A DNA stretch of 11,490 bases from an uncultured Prevotella sp. (GTDB taxonomy: Bacteria; Bacteroidota; Bacteroidia; Bacteroidales; Bacteroidaceae): assembly GCA_937906765.1 (NCBI GenBank), contig CALCUV010000162.1, forward strand, positions 1 through 11,490, read 5' to 3'. Both the position numbers and the translations under genes were made by a program. The stretch's first letter is position 1, and each line of letters starts with the position of its first letter. The notes under the pieces are model-generated. The model saw only the letters and a list, made by a program, of their open reading frames with translations. It searched no databases and was not told the origin of the DNA. Below are positions 8,529 to 11,490 of the stretch, piece after piece.

Positions 8529-8628
8529 CGTTTTAAAGCAATGGTGGCAACTTTTAACGGTGTGGAGCTGTCCAAAAGGTTCTTTATGTACTCTTTTCTT
8601 TAACTTTCGTTAAATAATTTCTTTATCT

Positions 8629-8660
8629 CTTGCCGTATAATACAAAAAGGTGTACCTTTG
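8629..8660 (+). promoter_or_regulatory. ndk promoter
   Basis: CTTG at 8629-8632 is followed after 20 bp by TACCTTTG at 8653-8660, a good -33/-7 pair. The leader to the ATG at 8698 would be about 30 nt. Confidence 0.7.
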
Positions 8661-8697
8661 ACGTCAAATCTATTATCTACTTAAAATCTAACTGACT

Positions 8698-9165
8698 ATG
8701 GCTATTGAAAAGACCCTCGTACTTTTGAAACCCTGCACTGTGCAGCGCGGATTGATTGGTGAAATTACTTCTATCTTCGAAAAGAAAGGTTTGAAGATTT
8801 GTGCGATGAAGATGATGTGGCTCACAGATGAGTTGCTCTCTGAACACTATGCACACCTTAGCGAAAAGCCTTTCTTCCAGCGCGTGAAGGATGCGATGAT
8901 GACGGCTCCCGTTGTGGCGCTTGCTCTTGAAGGTGTGGATGCTATTGCTGCCGTTCGCGCTCTTGCTGGTCCTACAAACGGACGTAATGCTGCGCCTGGC
9001 ACAATCCGTGGTTCTTATTGCGTAAGTTTCCAGGAAAATATTGTGCACGCAAGTGACGGTCCTGAAACGGCAGAAGCTGAACTCAAGCGCTTCTTCAAAC
9101 CCGAGGAAATCTTGGAATGGGACAACGTGATATTCCCCTTCCTCTATGCTAATGATGAATTCTAA
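8698..9165 (+). CDS. ndk: Ndk, nucleoside diphosphate kinase
   Basis: Ndk transfers the terminal phosphate between nucleoside triphosphates and diphosphates through a phosphohistidine, balancing NTP and dNTP pools. The 155 residues carry the family signatures. LLKPCTVQRGLIGEI (9-23) includes the nucleotide-binding Lys11, GPTNGRNAAPGTIRGSY (91-107) includes the phosphate-binding Arg104, and NIVHASDGPETA (114-125) includes the catalytic His117. The extended C-terminal tail (FFKPEEILEWDNVIFPFLYANDEF region, split here after residue 140) is typical of Bacteroidetes Ndk. The gene has its own promoter and a strong terminator and is therefore probably monocistronic. Confidence 0.97.
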   Translation: MAIEKTLVLLKPCTVQRGLIGEITSIFEKKGLKICAMKMMWLTDELLSEHYAHLSEKPFFQRVKDAMMTAPVVALALEGVDAIAAVRALAGPTNGRNAAPGTIRGSYCVSFQENIVHASDGPETAEAELKRFFKPEEILEWDNVIFPFLYANDEF

Positions 9166-9187
9166 ACAACCCTTTATAGAGTAAACC

Positions 9188-9218
9188 TCCCGCAGAAATT
9201 ATGCTGCGGGATTTTTTT
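9188..9218 (+). terminator. Intrinsic terminator of ndk
   Basis: TCCCGCAG (9188-9195) pairs with CTGCGGGA (9204-9211) in an 8-bp GC-rich stem with an 8-nt loop. Seven Ts follow at once (9212-9218). It lies 22 nt after the ndk stop. Confidence 0.9.
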
Positions 9219-9252
9219 ATTATTACATAAAACGCATCTCAACCTTTTTTGC

Positions 9253-9260
9253 TACCTTTG
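9253..9260 (+). promoter_or_regulatory. MerR-gene promoter, -7 box
   Basis: TACCTTTG matches TAnnTTTG and lies 27 bp before the ATG at 9288. No TTG is seen at the -33 position. Confidence 0.6.
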
Positions 9261-9287
9261 CAACAAACCTCAATATTCAATTGATTT

Positions 9288-9629
9288 ATGGCATACAATC
9301 CCAATAAGGAACTCAAACTCTATTACTCCATCAGTGAAGTGGCAGCGGAATTTGACGTTGCTGAAACCTTGTTGCGCTTTTGGGAAAAGGAGTTCCCGCA
9401 GATTGCCCCAAAAAAGTCGGGGCGAAATGTGCGTCAATACACCAAGGAAGATATTGAGCAAATTCGCATTATCTACAACCTCGTTAAGGTGCGTGGGCTT
9501 AAAATTTCTGCTGCGCGCGACTTGCTTAAGAAAAACAAGGAGGGCGTAGGCAATGCTTCGGAAGTAATTGACCGTCTGCAAGCCATCAAAGCAGAATTGC
9601 AGGCAATCAGAGCAGAACTCGGTAGTTAG
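9288..9629 (+). CDS. Small MerR-family transcriptional regulator
   Basis: The protein has 113 residues. A MerR-type winged helix-turn-helix occupies about residues 13-82: YYSISEVAAEFDVAETLLRF (12-31) is the DNA-recognition helix pair, GRNVRQYTKEDIEQI (45-59) the wing, and LVKVRGLKISAARDLL (65-80) the second helical element. The C-terminal part (about 92-111, EVIDRLQAIKAELQAIRAEL) is a short amphipathic helix likely to form the dimer coiled coil. There is no metal-binding cysteine and no effector domain, so the signal, if any, is unknown. A one-domain MerR protein of this size is widespread in Bacteroidetes and often stands alone, as here. Its targets cannot be read from this window. Confidence 0.9.
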   Translation: MAYNPNKELKLYYSISEVAAEFDVAETLLRFWEKEFPQIAPKKSGRNVRQYTKEDIEQIRIIYNLVKVRGLKISAARDLLKKNKEGVGNASEVIDRLQAIKAELQAIRAELGS

Positions 9630-9734
9630 AACTTTTAGGAGAGTTGACTTATAGTCGCATGGAGTCCTTCGGTTAGGGCGCTATCTGTCCCTATATCAAG
9701 GGATGCGGGTGAGTAAGACAGTTTGCACAAACTA

Positions 9735-9777
9735 TTTCTCCCTTCCCCTTTTCCCCTTTCCTCTTTCCCCTTTTTTT
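9735..9777 (+). repeat. 43-nt all-pyrimidine heptamer tract abutting the pflA start codon
   Basis: Every base from 9735 to 9777 is C or T, and the ATG of pflA follows directly. The tract resolves into 7-nt units: TTTCTCC, CTTCCCC, TTTTCCC, CTTTCCT, CTTTCCC, CTTTTTT, then T. It excludes any purine-rich Shine-Dalgarno site for pflA. The opposite strand is all purine. Confidence 0.85.
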
Positions 9778-10506
9778 ATGATTGGCAGAATTCATTCCAT
9801 AGAAAGTTTCGGGACTGTTGATGGTCCTGGAATTCGCTTTATTGCATTTCTTCAAGGTTGTCCAATGCGTTGTCAGTATTGCCACAACCCAGATACGTGG
9901 GACCCGCAACGTAAGTGTCAGTATGAACTTACGCCAGAAGAACTCTTGGTTGAAGTGAAGCGTTATAAAAACTTCATCAAGTCGGGTGGGGTAACTTGTA
10001 CGGGTGGCGAACCGCTGATGCAGGCGCCTTTCGTTGAGGCTTTCTTTCGCCTTTGTCGCGAATCAGGTTTCCATACTGCGCTTGACACTTCAGGTGTGGT
10101 ATTTACGGACGCCGCAAAGCGTGCTGTGCAAGAAGCGGACCTCGTGATGCTTGATGTAAAAACCACTGATGATGAATTACATCCCGTCCTGACGGGCGTG
10201 CTACGCAAAAATAATGCCGCCTTCATGGAGTATCTTCAGGAAATAGGCAAGACAACTTGGGTGCGTCACGTTATTGTCCCCGGAGTGAATGACGATGATG
10301 CGCATTTGCAACAAGTGGCGAATTATGTGAAGCAGTTTAGTGTGGTGGAGCGCGTAGAACTCCTGCCTTACCACATAATGGGTACTTACAAGTACGAAGA
10401 ACTCGGAATGAAATATCCCCTCGAAGGTGTGGCGCCTCTTTCGCAAGAGCGCCTACAGCGTGCTCGCGAGATTTTCCGAGCAACGGTTGCTTGCGAGGTG
10501 GTGTAA
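9778..10506 (+). CDS. pflA: PflA, pyruvate formate-lyase activating enzyme (radical SAM)
   Basis: PflA uses S-adenosylmethionine and a [4Fe-4S] cluster to place the glycyl radical on pyruvate formate-lyase, switching on anaerobic cleavage of pyruvate to acetyl-CoA and formate. The cluster motif is C28-P-M-R-C32-Q-Y-C35 (CX3CX2C) within GCPMRCQYCHNPDTWD, which also fits the PflA rather than the general activase pattern. The SAM-binding GGEP is at 76-79 (TCTGGEPLMQ), and VELLPYH (193-199) is the usual C-terminal signature. The 242-residue length is normal (about 246 in E. coli). The ATG at 9778 (MIGRIHSIESFGTVDGPG) is chosen because an in-frame upstream ATG at 9703 would only add 25 residues encoded by the pyrimidine tract. 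No pflB is adjacent in this window. Confidence 0.93.
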   Translation: MIGRIHSIESFGTVDGPGIRFIAFLQGCPMRCQYCHNPDTWDPQRKCQYELTPEELLVEVKRYKNFIKSGGVTCTGGEPLMQAPFVEAFFRLCRESGFHTALDTSGVVFTDAAKRAVQEADLVMLDVKTTDDELHPVLTGVLRKNNAAFMEYLQEIGKTTWVRHVIVPGVNDDDAHLQQVANYVKQFSVVERVELLPYHIMGTYKYEELGMKYPLEGVAPLSQERLQRAREIFRATVACEVV

Positions 10507-10562
10507 GGTGTGTATGTCCTTTCTTATTTATAAAAATTGTAAACCTTTCAGAAAATATATGT

Positions 10563-10597
10563 AATAACGGAGGTGACTGTTGTCTTCCTCCGTTATT
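10563..10597 (+). terminator. Hairpin behind pflA, probable terminator
   Basis: AATAACGGAGG (10563-10573) and CCTCCGTTATT (10587-10597) form a perfect 11-bp stem with a 13-nt loop. Only GTTTAG follows, so the T run is poor. It lies between pflA and the NifX-like gene, 34 nt before the latter's ATG, and could also act as an attenuator if transcription continues through. Confidence 0.6.
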
Positions 10598-10630
10598 GTT
10601 TAGTAATTAATTTTAATATTAAATGTAGAT

Positions 10631-10984
10631 ATGAAAATAGCAGTCCCTACAAAAGACGGTTGCGTGGACAACCACTTTGGTCATTGCGACCATTACACAA
10701 TATATAATATAGATAACAAGCAGATTGTTGATGTAGTCGAACATCCTTCCCCTCAAGGATGCGGTTGTAAGTCTGGTGTTGCTGCCGAACTTCGCCAAAT
10801 GGGAGTAGAAGTAATGCTGGCGGGAAGTATGGGTGAAGGTGCCTTTCAGAAATTGTCTGCTGAGGGCATAAAAGTCATTCGTGGATGCAGTGGAGATGTG
10901 AATGCCGTAGTCAAAGGTTATCTTACAGGTTTTATTTTGGATAGTGGAGTAGGGTGTGATCACCATGAATGTGGTCACCATTAA
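10631..10984 (+). CDS. NifX/NifB-type dinitrogenase iron-molybdenum cofactor-binding domain protein
   Basis: This 117-residue protein belongs to the family (PF02579) that binds FeMo-co or other metal clusters in nitrogenase assembly, but most members occur without nitrogenase. It starts MKIAVPTKDGCVDNHFGHCD; the HFGHC stretch (15-19) is the usual ligand region. The fold continues through CGCKSGVAAELRQMGVEVML (44-63) and ends IRGCSGDVNAVVKGYLTG (83-100). A Cys/His-rich tail follows, CDHHECGHH (109-117), suited to binding iron, zinc or another metal. No nif, Mrp or radical-SAM maturation gene is next to it, so its partner is unknown. A role in Fe-S or metal handling is inference. The ATG at 10631 is the natural start. 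A clear promoter was not found; TAAACCTTTC near 10540 is off-consensus. Confidence 0.85.
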   Translation: MKIAVPTKDGCVDNHFGHCDHYTIYNIDNKQIVDVVEHPSPQGCGCKSGVAAELRQMGVEVMLAGSMGEGAFQKLSAEGIKVIRGCSGDVNAVVKGYLTGFILDSGVGCDHHECGHH

Positions 10985-11000
10985 CTTTTGCTCGTAAATG

Positions 11001-11008
11001 TAAATTTG
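11001..11008 (+). promoter_or_regulatory. Possible promoter box between NifX-like gene and rrn
   Basis: TAAATTTG matches the -7 consensus, but no TTG stands at the -33 distance. If active it would start a short transcript near 11015 that ends at the hairpin at 11054-11082. Confidence 0.2.
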
Positions 11009-11053
11009 TTAACACGGATATTGTCTTGTAATTTCCATGATTTGGGTTCTCTT

Positions 11054-11082
11054 CGCCGCGACATTGTCGTGGCGTTGTTTTT
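11054..11082 (+). terminator. Intrinsic terminator before the rrn promoter
   Basis: CGCCGCGAC (11054-11062) pairs with GTCGTGGCG (11066-11074) across an ATT loop: 9 bp with one G-T wobble. TTGTTTTT follows (11075-11082). It lies 70 nt after the NifX-like stop and would shield the rrn promoter from upstream transcription. Confidence 0.85.
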
Positions 11083-11184
11083 GGAGTTAACCTGTGATTT
11101 TGTAATCTCATAGCGACAAAATAAAGGTTTAAAACTCCCCATCGAAAGAAAAATAACTTTTTTGTGAAAAAATATTTAGATTTT

Positions 11185-11216
11185 CTTGTTCAATCCAAAA
11201 TCCCGCCGTACTTTTG
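11185..11216 (+). promoter_or_regulatory. rRNA operon promoter
   Basis: CTTG at 11185-11188 is followed after 20 bp by TACTTTTG at 11209-11216, an exact TAnnTTTG box. A/T-rich sequence precedes it, including a T6 and an A6 run near 11158-11172. Transcription should start near 11222, about 207 nt before 16S rRNA. Confidence 0.8.
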
Positions 11217-11257
11217 CACTCGCTGACTCACTCAAAAACGAGACGGCAATTAAAAAC

Positions 11258-11271
11258 GATCTTTGAAAGAT
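11258..11271 (+). promoter_or_regulatory. boxA-like site in the rRNA leader
   Basis: GATCTTTGAAAGAT lies about 35 nt after the inferred start. It resembles the boxA antitermination signal seen in rRNA leaders (core CTTTGA/CTTTAA). It also contains a perfect ATCTTT-G-AAAGAT palindrome. Confidence 0.45.
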
Positions 11272-11428
11272 TTTCATAAACTTTTTGTAGAGAAGTACAA
11301 GAAACAAACATTGCAACTTAGGTAGCAAATTAGTTTGGGTAACATTAGATGTTATTTGTACCGTTTAATTCTTTATGATAAGGAAGGATGTCTTGAGCAA
11401 AACAGATATTAAACAAATTTATTATATT

Positions 11429-11490
11429 ACAATGAAGAGTTTGATCCTGGCTCAGGATGAACGCTAGCTACAGGCTTAACACATGCAAGT
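11429..11490 (+). rRNA. rrs: 16S ribosomal RNA, 5' end (partial)
   Basis: The universal 5' stretch GAAGAGTTTGATCCTGGCTC starts at 11434. By alignment to E. coli numbering (GAAGAG at positions 6-11) the mature RNA begins near 11429. The following bases, GATGAACGCTAGCTACAGGC and TTAACACATGCAAGT, are of the Bacteroides/Prevotella type. Only the first 62 nt are in the window; the rest of the operon lies to the right. Confidence 0.98.

Larger units (their letters stand above)
10985..11428 (+). other. Intergenic region and rRNA leader, no protein gene
   Basis: This 444-bp stretch holds the terminator of the NifX-like gene, an A/T-rich zone (about 11140-11185) that could act as an UP-like element, the rrn promoter and about 205 nt of transcribed leader. 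No tRNA or plausible open frame was found. Confidence 0.75.

Noticed and set aside
8409..8603. 64-codon open frame crossing the end of hisS
   Set aside because: It overlaps hisS and then runs through the 19-bp inverted repeat; it has no promoter or recognisable content.
9703..9777. Extended pflA start at ATG 9703
   Set aside because: The added residues are mostly encoded by the low-complexity pyrimidine tract; the family N-terminus begins at the ATG at 9778.
11083..11428. tRNA gene upstream of 16S
   Set aside because: No cloverleaf or TTCRANY-type T-loop sequence was found; the stretch reads as promoter and leader.

Overview
The window looks like a piece of a Bacteroidales chromosome, most likely Prevotellaceae or a close relative. 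Three things point there. The 5' end of a 16S rRNA gene at the right edge carries the Bacteroides/Prevotella-type stretch GCTAGCTACAGGCTTAACAC. Several promoters fit the Bacteroidetes sigma factor pattern (-33 TTTG/TTG, -7 TAnnTTTG). The left 5 kb is sprA/sov, a gene of the type IX secretion system (T9SS), which is found only in Bacteroidota. The exact genus is inference.

Layout. Positions 1-4992 (minus strand) hold the first 1664 codons of sprA; its 3' end lies outside the window. Upstream on the same strand is ruvA (5220-5819), the usual Bacteroidetes ruvA-sprA pairing. A 413-bp divergent intergenic region follows, with candidate promoters facing both ways. On the plus strand come a membrane-anchored SIMPL/DUF541 protein (6233-6934), hisS (7084-8451), ndk (8698-9165), a small MerR-type regulator (9288-9629), pflA (9778-10506), a NifX/NifB-like metal-cofactor-binding protein (10631-10984), and finally the rrn promoter, leader and first 62 nt of 16S rRNA. 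The plus-strand genes are mostly spaced by more than 100 bp, several with their own TAnnTTTG box and a hairpin behind them. They therefore look like separate housekeeping transcription units rather than one pathway operon. Functions covered are protein secretion, recombination, translation, nucleotide metabolism and anaerobic pyruvate metabolism.

The coding content is ordinary. The unusual part is between the genes. Four intergenic spaces contain short tandem phrases built largely on a 7-nt period, with a different phrase in each: GTACTCT/AGAGTAC (ruvA-sprA), CTTTCTC/GAGAAAG (SIMPL-hisS), CTTTCCC (before pflA) and ACCTCAT+AACCTAA (before ruvA). In two of them the layout is the same: gene stop, then purine-rich heptamers starting at or within 2 nt of the stop codon, then a loop, then the complementary heptamers, then the next gene. 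This suggests a family of heptameric inverted-repeat elements with a consistent gene-end position. There is also a perfect 19-bp inverted repeat behind hisS and a compound GC-rich hairpin in the presumed ruvA leader.

All translations, motif positions and repeats were read by eye; no database search or folding calculation was run.
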